This document shows, in pieces, positions 35,175-47,422 of a stretch of DNA of 64,000 nt; positions within the stretch are counted from its first letter, which is position 1, and each line of letters opens with the position of its first letter. A program made the translations under genes and the position numbers. The DNA comes from Nymphalis io (taxonomy: Eukaryota > Arthropoda > Insecta > Lepidoptera > Nymphalidae), in contig NC_065897.1 in the NCBI RefSeq assembly GCF_905147045.1, positions 12,539,001 through 12,603,000 on the forward strand, written 5' to 3'. The notes beneath the pieces were generated by a model. It did not search any database, was not told where the DNA came from, and worked only from the letters and a program-made list of their open reading frames with translations.

Positions 35175-35181
35175 TTCCAGA

Positions 35182-37032
35182 CTTTCGTTTTGATAAGTTT
35201 AATGAGTAATTCTTAAAGATAATTTCATATCTATTTTTACCGTAATCTATACTTGATCTACCACTAAGGAATCTTCATTTTTTTAAATAATTTCACTAGT
35301 AAAGCCTCTTTAGTCTGTACCAGAATATATTTGCCAAAAATCAGCAATCATTCAATTCATTCAGGTTTAAATGATTGCTGGATCTCGTGGAGAAAGTAAC
35401 TAGTTGTACATAATATATACAAATTTGTATAATGTTTTATTTTAAAAAGAGTAAATACAGAGTTTCTTGGTGTTTCTTCTCAGAAGAATCTATTCCAAAC
35501 CGCTAATAACGTTTGACGATTTAAATGTGTATTATGTGGTAATTGACATGCAAAATATATAGAACAAGAAGTATAAAAAAAATGATTTGATCTAAAATAA
35601 GTTAATTCAAGTGGCCATGACCAAGCCGGCGTAGAAAACAAATAAAAAGAATAAAGGAAAATGAAAATTGCTATTATGGAGCTCATTAAAATTATTTTTG
35701 AAACCTGAAAAGAGTTGCGGAATGTTTTATATTAGTCAGTTATTTTGTAAGTTATTGCTTACGTCACAACATGGAATCGTACAAAGCTGCGTCACATCAC
35801 CTTGTTCTCATAAAAATCACTTGCCTTAATTTTTAGGCAATAAAAACGAAACTTACTTATAACTTAATTATTTTTTTTAATAAAAATACATACATAATAG
35901 GTATAATAATACTTATAACGTTGTTTAAAAATGCTCTCTCTTAACCTATTATAAGTACATAAGTAAAAAAAACCAGAAATTTTATAATAACGCTATTCGT
36001 GCCATTTATTATGTGAACCCTAAATGATTTATTGAGTAATAAATTTAATGTAGTAAAAATATTTCTTGTCGTTTCACAATATAAATTTGATAAGGTTATG
36101 TAGCTATAAAAACATTTATATTTCCTACAAAATGTGAAGAATATAAATCAAATGTACTTTGTTCAAGTAAATTAAATTTAAAGTCACCATTGGTTCGGAA
36201 TGTCGATTCTACCAAGAAGAACCAGTAAGAATTATTAATGCGAGGAACAAGCACTTTATCGACTACAAATTGTAAACAAAATTGTCCTGCAAAGTTTTGC
36301 TTGACAATTTATGTGAGATTTTTTCGCAGAAACCCCTCAAAAATGGTTAATTGCACAATAAAAAAATGCTAACGAAAAATTAAAAATATTAATTTTAACA
36401 CGCAAACTCTTTGCGTGTTAAACTTTATATTATAAAAATTAACGACTTTTTAAGTGATTATTATTCGCATTTGGAAATAAAATGACCGTCTCCGTGTCGT
36501 TTTAAAAATTCGATCGCTGGGTTTCTTTTACCGGTTCTTTTCAGATTTGTCGTACTCTTTCCGAACCGGTGGTAGATTTTTTTTAACTCGATAAACTAAT
36601 GTAATAATTTTATATTTAATATAGATATTTTTAATTTGCCCGTGTTGGGCTTTTGAAAGCTGAGCCAGTGTTATTACGGGAATATTAGACATAAAGTGAC
36701 ATAAGTGGCATTTCATTATCTGTCCGCTGTAAAAATAATAGTTACTTAACCGCGGAAAGCATTCTAATCGTTAGCCCACTTTTGTCTAGTGTATTAATCG
36801 AACCTTCAAAAGAGTATTTGAAACTTAGGACGTGTAAAGCAGTTGGTGTTGCCCCCGATCTATCTCTAGTCGTGTCAGATTGCTGCCCATCAGATTATTA
36901 GTGAAATTACAGACTGCACAGTTGTGCAGTATAATTATATTTCAAACGTAATTGACCGAACACATAAATTCATTGCATTCAGCTGTCGATATATTACTGG
37001 TCATTAAACGGACGATAACGATTTGGTACAGC
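35182..37032. other. AT-rich sequence with several short repeat fragments
   Basis: Family I pieces lie at about 35455-35530 (TTTCTTGGTGTTTCTTCTCA), 36178-36240 (GGAATGTCGATTCTACCAAG) and 36510-36585 (GGTTTCTTTTACCGGTTC, then TTTCCGAACCGGTGGTAG). A family B scrap lies at about 36630-36715 and a SINE D scrap at about 36838-36945. No gene recognised. Confidence 0.45.
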
Positions 37033-37321
37033 TTTTTTTATAGTATAGGTAAGCGGACGAGCATATGGGCCACCTGATAGTAAGTGGTCACCAACGCCCT
37101 TAGACATTGGCATTGTAAGAAATGTTAACCATCGCTTACATCACGAATGCGCTACCAACATTGGGAACTAAGATGTTATGTGCATGTAATTACACTGGCT
37201 CACTCACCCTTCAAACCGAAACACAACAATACCAAGTACTGCCGTTTTGCGGCAGAATATCTGATGAGTGGGTGGTAGCTACCCAGACGAGCTTGCACAA
37301 AGCCCTACCACCAGTAATTTT
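37033..37321 (+). repeat. Family B repeat, near full length
   Basis: Forward copy from TTTTTTTATAGTATAGGTAA through GGTAGCTACCCAGACGAGCT to AAGCCCTACCACCAGTAA, well preserved. Confidence 0.8.
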
Positions 37322-37554
37322 TTTATGAAACTTACATAAGATAGTAACTACTTACTATAATTGTTCCCATTATTTTTCAGTTCTAGCTAAGCCCATCCGA
37401 TATCGTTTCATATTTATCTATAAGTGTTTACAGATAAATATGAACGTGTTTTGTTTTATTTAACATATTTTCGGTCAAGTAAAACAATGTAGTTACAAGA
37501 AGTAAATTGCAAATGCACTATGAAAACATATAACTTTGTGAAATAGAAGCATGA

Positions 37555-37707
37555 AAACAATTTCGTGTACATTCTGGGGACTACGGGCAAATGTTCAAAT
37601 ATCACTTGGCTGAGCGTGCCGTGATGTCAGTGATGGGCAGCGCATGCGCCGACGCATCAATGGTCAGCGCCAACCTTAGCGCCTTGGCCAAGGGCATTTC
37701 AGCGTAA
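37555..37707 (+). other. Orphan coding-like open frame in a GC-rich island
   Basis: Fifty codons are open after a TGA at 37552 and run to a TAA at 37705-37707. They encode H-S-G-D-Y-G-Q-M-F-K-Y-H-L-A-E-R-A-V-M and then an Ala/Ser/Met-rich end. The segment is far GC-richer than its surroundings and sits between AT-rich sequences. There is no good initiator at its start (the first in-frame ATG is at 37591) and no family is recognised. It could be an exon, a gene relic or a conserved noncoding element. Confidence 0.35.
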
Positions 37708-38579
37708 CGGCTATTTTTAGCCATGTTTTCGATCGCAACAATTCGAGTTTTGTTTAATATTACGTAGTCAAAACTAGCTTGTTTTTAACTCGGCAATGTT
37801 TCACTTTCAGTATAAAATACGAGGCTAATTAATTAATGACAAATATACATATATATTCTATTTTTATCTATTCATAAAAAAAATTGAACATATTTTTGGT
37901 ATGATGAAATGATTTAATAGAATATCATAAGTTAAGTGTTTTTTTCGAGGATAATAATTATTGTATATTTCATAACTTTTAAATATTATGACCGTGATAT
38001 TTTTAACTGAAATGATGTTATATATTTAATATTCGAACACGGTGAATTCTGTAACGCCTCCACATAAACGTAAACACCAAAAGATCATCACACTCGATGT
38101 TGAAAATGTAAAATTAGCCGTAGATCATCTGTGCTGTACAACTGGAGTGATTTTTTTCCGTCTAAATTCGTCGATTGTATCACTGGAGTCGCTGCAGCAA
38201 CGGACGCTAATAATAGTTTCGTCTATTGACTTCAGTTTGTAACAAGACATGATGTCTAGAAAAATCTGAACGTTCTTAGATAATTATTGACGATATAAGC
38301 AATTTTCTATAGCGAAAAAATCCATAATTTGATACGTCAAATAGTAAATTGACCATATTTCTTGATAGTGCTTATAAATTTCAAGCCTATCGGGTCATTT
38401 TATAAATATCGAAGTTAAAAAATGAGCACAAATTAAAAAAAACGAGTTTTCTAAGTGTGTGCAAATATATAAGTAGTATAAATATAATACTCAGAGGATA
38501 TTTTTAAAATCTGTGTATTTTAGAGTCAGTTAAGACGCTTAGTCTATATATTAGTTACTACCTACTAAGGAGGTACAGC

Positions 38580-38815
38580 CGGTTGGCGTGGTTGGTGGAT
38601 ACAGGACACCCAGAACAGACAACTGTGTGTATAAACATGTCTGTTTGTCTTGAGTCTGGGTAATTATCTAAATAAGTATGTATGCACAAAAGAAAAGTAG
38701 TATATGTAGTATATCAGTTGTCTGGTTTCCATAGTACAAGCTCTGCTTAATTTGGGATCAGATGGCAGTGTGTGAATAATGCCCTAGGACATTATTATTA
38801 TTATTATAAAACTTT
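38580..38815 (+). repeat. tRNA-derived SINE (family C), head degraded
   Basis: GCCGGTTGGCGTGGTTGGTG head, B-box lost, then body with CTGTTTGTCTTGAGTCTGGG and AGTATATGTAGTATATCAG, ending in ATTATTATTATTAT. Confidence 0.75.
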
Positions 38816-40860
38816 TATACCGTAAAATATGTAAAAAATAACTACATTGATTTACGCGGCGCACGCTAGTAAAGTTCCCAGTCGGCTTGTTCTTTTCCGA
38901 TATCTTCAACAATATATATTTCATCCAATTTACCCAAAACCTTAATGAATTATACATCTAAACAATCACAAGTGATTAGGGACTTCTTAACTAGCTAACA
39001 GTCCCGACTTAGCGCGGGTAGATAAAAAAAATAATTTATTTAGGATAAAATCCGTTCTCAGTGAGTGTCTACGTCAGGAAAGGAGTAACTGTGATAAATT
39101 TCAAGTCAATCGCCGGATAGTTTAGGAGATCTCGTGATGAGTGGTATTTCGCTTATATATATAGAAATGGGTAGACTTTTTAAAATTGTCATTACACCTA
39201 GTGTACAATTGTTAAACATGTTAATATAATCAGTACGAGTCGAAATACTGTGGTATATAATGGTTTAGTGGAACCGAATGGTGGTCAGAAGTAAGTATAC
39301 AAGAACTGCTTATTTAATATTTATTGGAGAGTAGTTTACTGTCTTCTAAGATTAACGTACGCCTTTAAAAGTTTTTTTTTTAAATATAATTGATCCAATT
39401 TTCTTTATTTCTTCTATTCCACTTGATGTTTGGGTGTATACGCCCACGTCATCGCCTACGTGACCTAAAAAAATGGAAAATTAACATCTATACATCAGTA
39501 TCTATCATAGTCAGGAGTGTTTACGTTTACATTTAGTTTACTAGTGTAAGAACTTAAGATTTAAATTATTGTAATAATTATAAATGTTACTGATGACTGT
39601 ATTGATTTCAGGGAACGTGTATAGGATTGGCCATAAGCTTATTACAGTTTTGATGTCATCTTTAGATCTCTTCTTGGCAAGTTCTCAGTACGGTTTTAAT
39701 CGTTGAATCTTATAATCATTACATTATAAACGTATCAATCTTTAAGACACATGCTTTAGTAGAAACGTGTAAATAAACAATCAATGGCTCATTTTATTTC
39801 GAGTTTTTTAAAAGTCCAAAGGCAGGAAGTAAACAACTCCGGGTTTATGCTAGTCTTGCAAGGCACCGGCCTAGGGTTCCACAATTTAGCCGAGAGGTAC
39901 CTAACACCTCGGCTAAATTATTCGATAATTATTTTATATACTAAATTATTTGAAAAACTTTTTCTTGTATAATGATGAAATTTCATATCATGTTTTTGTC
40001 AATCGTCGGTTTTAAAGAGAAAATTTGTAAAGTAATTTTTAGTCAATTGACAGGAAATGCTGCATGAAAATGAAAACATGCAGGCAAAACAAATTATAGA
40101 TAGGAAGACACAACAAACTACAAATAGAAAGGATAACAAGTCTGTTTTTTTATTGTGTTGTCTTAGTAGTATAGTATTATAATTTATATTAAATATTATA
40201 TATATTTATAACATGTATATTCTGTTATTATAACATAAATATGTATTAAAATGTTTTGATACAAAAGCACAATATTTGCTTTTGTTAAGAAAAAAGAACG
40301 GTGGTCTTTTTATCTTAATTTTTTATTAAATAATAATCATTCATTTGCATGAAACATTTTTACAAATGTTATGATTTCTTTATAAGTCTCTAATACATTT
40401 CGCCCACGATAGGCACGCAAATATATTTGTTAACAAGTATTTAATATTAAATACAGGTCACACCAATTGTACATTAAAATAATTATATTAATATATGTAT
40501 AAAATGACAGGTATATAAAATAAAAATTGGTTTAAAATTAACAATTAAATTAAATGATTTACTTAAGTTTATACATTTAAGTGCATAGTCACATAATAAA
40601 TAATAAAATATACATTTACTTTATTTAAAATAAGTAGACACCCTTAACCGTCAAATCGTCATGGTTAAAACCGGTTAAAAATGTAGATTCTACCGAGAAC
40701 CGACAAGGAAATTAATTCACATATATTAAAAGCATCCCTTTTTAACCATACTTTGGGGATAAAGTTTTTGTAAACGCTGATATTTCTAACTTAAAAAAAA
40801 TATCCAAAATTATCCATTTACTAAAGTTGAATGAATCAATTGATTATTATTATTTTTAAT
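38816..40860. other. AT-rich sequence with a small hairpin
   Basis: No coding-like frame recognised. A 12-bp perfect inverted repeat (AATTTAGCCGAG at 39883-39894 and its complement at 39908-39919) surrounds a 13-nt loop. A family I scrap (TAGATTCTACCGAGAACCG) lies near 40683. Confidence 0.4.
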
Positions 40861-40861
40861 A

Positions 40862-41136
40862 TGTAGGCAGACTGGCAAATGGGCCACTTGATAAGTGGTC
40901 ACCATCGCCCGTACATGTACATTTGCACTATAAGAAATATTAACCATCCCTTATATATATTGTTAATGCATCACCTTTGGAACTAAGCTGTCATGTACCT
41001 TGTGCCTCAAACTACGTTGGCTCACTTACCCTTTAAACCGCAACAATATTATTAAGAATTGCTTTTTCGCCGTGGACTATGTGATAAGTGGATGCTACCC
41101 AGACGGCTTACACAAAGCCCTGTCAACAAGTGTAAT
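40862..41136 (+). repeat. Family B repeat, diverged
   Basis: Forward, more diverged copy: GTAGGCAGACTGGCAAATGG through CAAAGCCCTGTCAACAAG. Confidence 0.65.
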
Positions 41137-41417
41137 ATTGCATTATAATTTATATTGTATATAATTTAGTATATATTATAATTATTCGCGTCGATGGATG
41201 CTTTGAACTAAAAATCAAAATAAACAGAAATAGCAATTTTTAAAAATAGATTGTTTAAAGTACCAGCAATTAAATGGGCGATAAGATTTAAGATGGTTTA
41301 GTAATTTAGTTATTATTATCTCACTCACCTGTTGCGTCTTCATCAAGTTGATTGTTTGGGACTTGGCAGCCTTTTCAAGCTTTTAGTTTTAGACTAATTA
41401 TGTTTTTTATGTTATAT

Positions 41418-41680
41418 GTAGGCAGACGGGCAAAATGGCCCACCTGATGGTTAGTGGTCACTACCATCCATAAACATTTCGGATGTGAGAAATAAAAACC
41501 ATAGCTTACATCCCCCAAGCACCACGAACTTTGGGAACTAAGAGATTATGTCCCTTCTTCCTATAATTACATTGACTCACTCACCCTTCAAACTGGAACA
41601 CAACAATACTAAGTAATGCCTTAGCGGCAGAATTACTTACTTAGATGAGTGGGTGGTACCAACCCAGACAGTATTGCTTT
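41418..41680 (+). repeat. Family B repeat, diverged
   Basis: Forward copy beginning TGTAGGCAGACGGGCAAAAT with CACTCACCCTTCAAACTGG and GAGTGGGTGGTACCAACCC near its end. It lies 280 bp after the previous copy in the same orientation. Confidence 0.65.
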
Positions 41681-42034
41681 ATATCGTTAATGTAACCTTA
41701 TTATACTTTATAGAGTAGCTAACTAGATATACAAATATTGACTCGGATATACCTTTAGTTTGAGAGGATAAATTAAATTCAACAATATTTTCAATTAATC
41801 CTTAAGCAGCACATGTTCTGAAGCTTTTGGAAGGCACTATTTACTTTGTCTTTATTGACAATATTTTAATAGCTAGTTGTGTAGAATATATACTTGTAAT
41901 AAATTATATATTTGATTATATTACCGTCTTCATTTATAAATCAACCTATTGGTGAATCGAACGAAATGCTATTAACGCTACGAACAAACTGTTTCTGTAA
42001 CAAAACAAACTTAAATACGATAAAACAGCCGGCA

Positions 42035-42272
42035 AATTCTACTAACAAATTGTCACTTTATCGCAATCGAATCGAATCATGATCGTTGCAGTTTTCCTAT
42101 TCTTTAATTTAATTATCGACTATTGCCATAACAGTTAACAACTACGTTTGATTTTAACATAACGCTATATGTTAACATATTATTGGTTCGGTTTCGACTC
42201 GAATAAATACAGATGATTCAAAGTTGGATCGGAATTGAATCGGGAACTTATCGTAATTGTTATAAATGTTAT
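42035..42272 (+). repeat. Small TIR-type repeat, copy 1 (right end lost)
   Basis: AATTCTACTAACAAATTGTC, ATCGCAATCGAATCGAATCA, and GGTTCGGTTTCGACTCGAAT occur in the same order and spacing as in 55991-56247. The right terminal repeat is not present. Confidence 0.6.
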
Positions 42273-42719
42273 TATTATTATGGATTTATGATGACGTGTA
42301 AATTGTTTGGATAGATGTTATAGGTTAAAGTCTATTTACGCATTTATAATCCTTGTTATTTTTTACTATAAAGACATGACTAAATAATTTGTAGTATGTA
42401 ATAATGCTAAGCAACCCATAAGCGATTCATATTACACGTAGTAGGTAAACTGTATGACGGTAGGAGCAAAATTCTCGATTGCGTGTCACTGCAAAGTATA
42501 TGCAAAAGTTGCTACTTTGCCTATACTATGCTGCTTCTATAATTTTACGTTAAGTACACAGTAATTAAGTATAGTATTCTTTAATAACAATTTTTATAGT
42601 GCAAATTTGTTTTTCATGGGTTGGGTTGTTTATGTTCGTGCATGTGTATGAGTTTGTGTGTGCAAAAGAGATTGTAAAAAGCAATAATTTTGTTTTAAGT
42701 TGAGCTAGATTATAACGTT

Positions 42720-42910
42720 ACGTCAGAGCGTCACGGTAGCAAGCGATCCCGTGGCGCTCCTCGTTAAGACGGAAAGGGTACAGCTAGTTTTTTAGTGGGT
42801 ATTCCGATGTTCGGGGCGCACTCGTCGCCTTGGAAACCGGCGAGCCCCACATACCCCCCACTGTTCCCGTGGGGGAAACGCGTAACGCGTTTTTCCAGCG
42901 TTAAAAAACA
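42720..42910. repeat. GC-rich unclassified repeat-like block
   Basis: CAAGCGATCCCGTGGCGCTC, GGCGCACTCGTCGCCTTGG and CCCGTGGGGGAAACGCG sit in strongly AT-rich sequence and end in an A-run. It resembles blocks common in lepidopteran genomes, but I cannot name the family and saw no second copy. Confidence 0.4.
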
Positions 42911-43124
42911 AAAGGTTATAACGTTATGTTTTAACAATTTCTCAGTATCATCATATGTTAACATTTTAAAATATTTACGAAGTTTTGTCTTGAGATGGTA
43001 TTTAATAAAATCATTGATAATCCTGTATTCATAGATATTTTATTTTATAGATACTGAGATCAAAAAAGATAAAAAGATTAAGCAAAGGCTAATTTATACG
43101 TTGGTTGATCATATTTTTAATTTT

Positions 43125-43391
43125 TTACTGGTCTGGGTAAGTACCACCCTCTCATCAGATATTCTACCTCAAAACAGCAGTACTTAGTATTGTTGTGTTA
43201 CGGTTTGAAGGGTGAATGAGCCAGTGTAATTACAGGCACAAGTGGCATAACATCTTCGTTCCCAAAGTTGGTGGCGCATTGGCGATGTAAGCGATGGTTA
43301 ACATTTCTTACAATGCCAATGTCAATGGGCGATGGTGACCACTTACCATCAGGTGGTCCATAAGCTCGTCCGTCTACCTATATTATAAAAA
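43125..43391 (-). repeat. Family B repeat, near full length
   Basis: Reverse copy with CTGGTCTGGGTAAGTACCAC, ACAGCAGTACTTAGTATTG, GAGCCAGTGTAATTACAGGC and CACTTACCATCAGGTGGTCC. Confidence 0.8.
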
Positions 43392-43989
43392 AATATCGTC
43401 TTGTCGCCATTTGTTTTGGGATATATTACTTCGCTTTGTACGTTGCGTTATCAATATATCAATTATGTGCATTTGCCGAACTGTTAAATGACAGGGTTTT
43501 ATAGAATAAAACGGTAGGATACATATAATCCTTAAATGCCCTCACCTTTAATATCCCCTGAGCTCGTTCCAGTAGACATTGAAGTTTTACTTGCACCACC
43601 CCATACAGAAATTCCATAACGTAATTAAGTTAAAAAAAGCGTAATAAATGGAGCTCACAAAATTTAAATCACAGACCTACCTGAGATTTTTAAAAATGAA
43701 GATTAATTTTCTAATACGTCCTCTAATACTATTGTTGTTATTGTCACATAATTAATTATTTATAATAAACATGCATAAATGTTCAAAGTTATAATATATA
43801 TTTTAAATGTTTAAAATATACTTTTCCAATTAAGACGAAAATTAATTTGCTGCACATGTATTTTATGTAACTTTTCAGCGTACTTAAAATATTTATTCCT
43901 TAATATGATATTAATGTATCTGTCTTTATATATTGTCAAATATAGCATAAATACTAAAATTTTCACGCTAAATGTAACATTCAAATATA

Positions 43990-44180
43990 ACTTTACTAAT
44001 ATTATAAATGCTAAAGTGAGTCTGTTTGCTTGTTACGATTTTACATCTTTACTCAACCGATTATTATGAAATTTTGTGTACTCGTTGTCAGGGGAATAAA
44101 AAAGGACATACGTAGCACCTCCACTTGCGCGGTCTCCCTCACCTGCGGTCGAGTGCGGCGGTAGTAACTAGTACGTATAT
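43990..44180 (-). repeat. Fragment of element with 'tattataaatgctaaagt' end
   Basis: Matches 23985-24150: TAATATTATAAATGCTAAAG, CTCAACCGATTATTATGAAA and CTCGTTGTCAGGGG. Confidence 0.5.
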
Positions 44181-45369
44181 AAGGATACAATGATGCAACT
44201 TTTGAATCGTTATCTTACAAGATTATATTTTATGTAATGCTGTCAACGGTAAGGAATATGGATTTTAAAAAGAAGCACCGGCTAGAAACTTAGAAGTTAC
44301 TCTTTATTACGAATTAATTAAAAAAAAAACAATTAAATATATATACTGCCAGAAAATAAATAAAACCTAACTTCGTAATTTTAATATAAAAATAATAATG
44401 AATTTAATTTAGTTCATTTCTTTTGTTGTCATTACGAATTTAAAATTCGAAGCAAATATTTGTTATTTTAAGAAAACATTAGAAATAGAAGACTCAATTT
44501 TAATCTGTGACAATTTTCTTGATGTTTATGTAAATGTAAATGTGGGTTTCGTGGCGGCTTTGCCAATATCAAACCGAATTGTGGGGGAGCCCTGCCTTGA
44601 TGGCATGGTTGGAATATAGCCAGGAAAGCGCGTGCTAGTCGCAACGTATTTTTTTGTGGAACTTGTGACCGTCTGGATGGCAGCCATTTTGACGCAGAAT
44701 TTAAAGGTCGTTGACTACTGTTAGCTTTTTATACGAAAAGTCCCGTGACTATATAAAGTTTCTAATGCATAACGACGCTTAATATTGAATTTTTTTTGAC
44801 AAAATATAATATGTATTTTAATTAGTCTGTAAACTTAAAAAAAAAAAATACGTTGTGTCAATCACTTTTTTATTTTTATTAACGACTTGATTTTAAAACG
44901 AAACACAAAACCAACATGAACTTATTACTATTCTAAATTTGATCAGAGTTCGCACTGCCCTAAAAGATTTATAGCCTATTGATATGAATGGCGACATAAG
45001 TGTTATATAGCTTATTGCCATGTCTCGTTTAACAATCCACCATTTAAAAAAACTCAATCTTTCCAAAATGTCAAGAGTTGAGAAGCTAATTTCTAGTCCT
45101 GTTGGCGAGTGTCCAAAATAATTTATTTAATAGTTATGTCTTTCAAAATATCAATGCAACGGCTTGATATTTCAAGGCTGATTCTTATTTGGGTCTCCTA
45201 GAAATATTATTTCGAAGGTAATTACATTTTTCGACGATTTTTTATTTAGTTGCTTAAATTATTCTTACGAGATTATTAATTTAAAAAACTGACATTATAT
45301 ATCATATTAGCACTAAAAACCAAATCTTTGAACAAAGGACTTTTAACTAGAGAAAAGCTGTAATCGCCA
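44181..45369. other. AT-rich sequence, no gene recognised
   Basis: A GC-richer block at about 44535-44710 (GTGGCGGCTTTGCCAATATC, TGGATGGCAGCCATTTTGAC) is unassigned. The rest shows no coding-like frame. Confidence 0.4.
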
Positions 45370-45626
45370 AATGCTTAGAAGACGAGAATCCTAACCGATG
45401 ATTCCGAGTTAAATCCAACGCAACGCACATTGAAATTTCACGTGCTCAATTTGTGTTTAAAATTCATTTCGTGCTCGACGTTGAAGGAAAACATCGTGAG
45501 GAAACCTGAATGTGGCGGATAAAACACACATGTGTTTCAGGCAACCCTCATTGGAAAAAAAAATCTTCTCAAAAGGAGAATAGACTTAAGCCTAACAGTG
45601 GGACATTTGTAGTTTGTTACTATACT
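45370..45626 (+). repeat. tRNA-derived SINE A, decayed forward copy
   Basis: TTTCACGTGCTCAATTTGTG and GAAGGAAAACATCGTGAGGA, GGAAACCTG, and a final CCTAACAGTGGGACA match the SINE A body. The tRNA-like head is strongly degraded. Confidence 0.65.
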
Positions 45627-45797
45627 ATTTACTTACTGATTTCAAGCAATATATTAGGTCATTGCCAGTCAATACAATTATTCAAATCAGTCGTATATTA
45701 ACGTTAAAATGAAAGAAGGGTATATATATTAAGACATATAAATTATGATAATTGTAGTCGCTGATTATATGTAAGACGTGATTAGTATTTCTATTAG

Positions 45798-45871
45798 TGC
45801 CAATTGCTATGGGTAGTGGTGACCACTTACCACCAGGTGGCCCATTTGCCAATCTGCCTACTTATGATATC
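45798..45871 (-). repeat. Family B repeat, terminal piece
   Basis: GGTGACCACTTACCACCAGG and GGCCCATTTGCCAATCTGCC only. Confidence 0.6.
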
Positions 45872-46407
45872 AAAAAATACGAATGTAATATATATATGCA
45901 GATTTCCTTACTATGTTTTCCTAAAATACCTAACACGCAATGAATAACTCATCAATCAATCATCAAAAATAACAAAAAATAGCGATCCTTGTCCGAGTTT
46001 CAATCCACGTGCCCTATACAATACTCCATCTTAGTTCATGTGATTATTTCTAAAAATAAATAAAGTAGCACATATCTTAGATAACCCCGTGATAACAACA
46101 AATATGCACTTAATAGCCGATTAGAAGTTCATAAATGTTTGCCATCTGTTTTATGTTACTTCTTCGTTTCGAAACGCAACCCTTTATTGGTTCCACCGAA
46201 AATAGCATCGTAATCGGCAGCACGCGACCGAAAATATTGAATAACTTACAATATTATTATCGAATACTCTAGTGATTTTATAAAAGTTGGTAGAAAACAT
46301 CGTCGAGTAAAATATAGGGGTTGTTACAAGGAGTTAAAGTAATATTCAGGAGCTTCGTTGTTTTTTTGTTGTTTGGTATATAAAAATTGCATTGATGGAT
46401 GACTTCT

Positions 46408-46679
46408 TGGTGGTAAGGCTCTGAGCCAGCTCGTCTTGGTACCACCTACTTATGAGATATTCTACTACCAAACAGAAATAGTTAGTATTGTTGTGTTCCG
46501 GTTTAGAGGGAGGCTGAGCCAGTGTAATTAAAGGTATAAGATATAACATCTTAGTTCCAAGGTTATGAAGCATTGGGAATTTAAGGATATATTTTGTCCA
46601 CTGCCAATGCTTATGCGCGGTGGTGACTACTTTCCATCAGGTGGTCCATTTGACCGTTCATCTATCTATTTCATAAAAA
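46408..46679 (-). repeat. Family B repeat, diverged reverse copy
   Basis: CTTGGTGGTAAGGCTCTGAG, GTACCACCTACTTATGAGAT, GAGCCAGTGTAATTAAAGG and CATCAGGTGGTCCATTTGAC. It lies about 200 bp before the acceptor of the exon at 46885. Confidence 0.65.
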
Positions 46680-46884
46680 TAGTAAAAAAAAACCATTACG
46701 TTAATATGACATTTAAATCTTGTATTTTATATGTCTACCATACTTTTTTTTAGGGCATATTGAAAAATCATACCGACAAGCTACTTTATTCGTTACTTTT
46801 GCGTAATTTTTAAGTATATAATAAAAACCATTGATCCATCTTTGAATATTTCACGTGTATTAAAGTTGATGTTTTTTGTTACAG

Positions 46885-47422
46885 CGATGCAGATTAAGGC
46901 GTGACACACCGGGTTGACAGGAATCAATCCGCGCGATGTCGCAACCGCCGCCGGGACGTGGTCGCGCACGACCACCTGGTCCCCCATCTCCCCTCCATTA
47001 TCGACCACCGTCGCCATGGGCGCCAAGCCCACCTCCTCTTATATCTGGGCCGAGACATTCGACTGCCCTAGTCTCACCTCCTCCGGTCCAGCCTTCCCCA
47101 AAACCTTTCCGTCCTCTTCATTCTCCACACTTACGACAGCATTCGCCATCTCCGAGCTCCCACTTCTCGATATCACCGTATCCGATGTCCCCAACGTTAG
47201 GACAAAGTCCTGAGTACTATTATTCCTCTCCGTACGAAACGGTTCGCGAGTACGATTACGCTGGAGCACCGTTAGAACCGCCTCCTCCGCCGCGTCCGAT
47301 GATTTACGAAGAAGACGAGGAAAGGGGACCGTCGACCGCTGAGATTATTGCGAACCAGTCGCAAGAAGGTTACGTGGATGAAAAACTAGCCGAGTACCAG
47401 GCGACGATTCAGCTGTTACAAG
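46885..47422 (+). CDS. First coding exon of a proline-rich protein (gene continues beyond window); possible nesprin/MSP-300-like N-terminus
   Basis: An acceptor (TTTTTTGTTACAG, ending 46884) starts an exon with a 51-nt 5' UTR and an ATG at 46936. It codes for 162 residues plus one base (G) and ends at donor GTTAGT (47423). Residues about 1-120 are Pro/Ser/Arg-rich and low complexity, with one P-P-P-P-P run near 116. Residues about 121-162 are acidic then helical (E-D-E-E-R-G-P-S-T-A-E-I-I-A-N-Q-S-Q, ending A-T-I-Q-L-L-Q), like the lead-in to a folded or coiled domain. The next codon begins with G (Asp/Glu/Gly/Ala/Val). From memory this resembles the segment before the actin-binding CH domains of insect MSP-300/nesprin, but the CH domains lie outside the window. 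The exon itself is convincing; its identity is not. Confidence 0.7.

Noticed and set aside
47039..47269. Minus-strand frame opposite the proline-rich exon
   Set aside because: Shadow of the + strand coding exon, which has a proper acceptor, start codon and donor.
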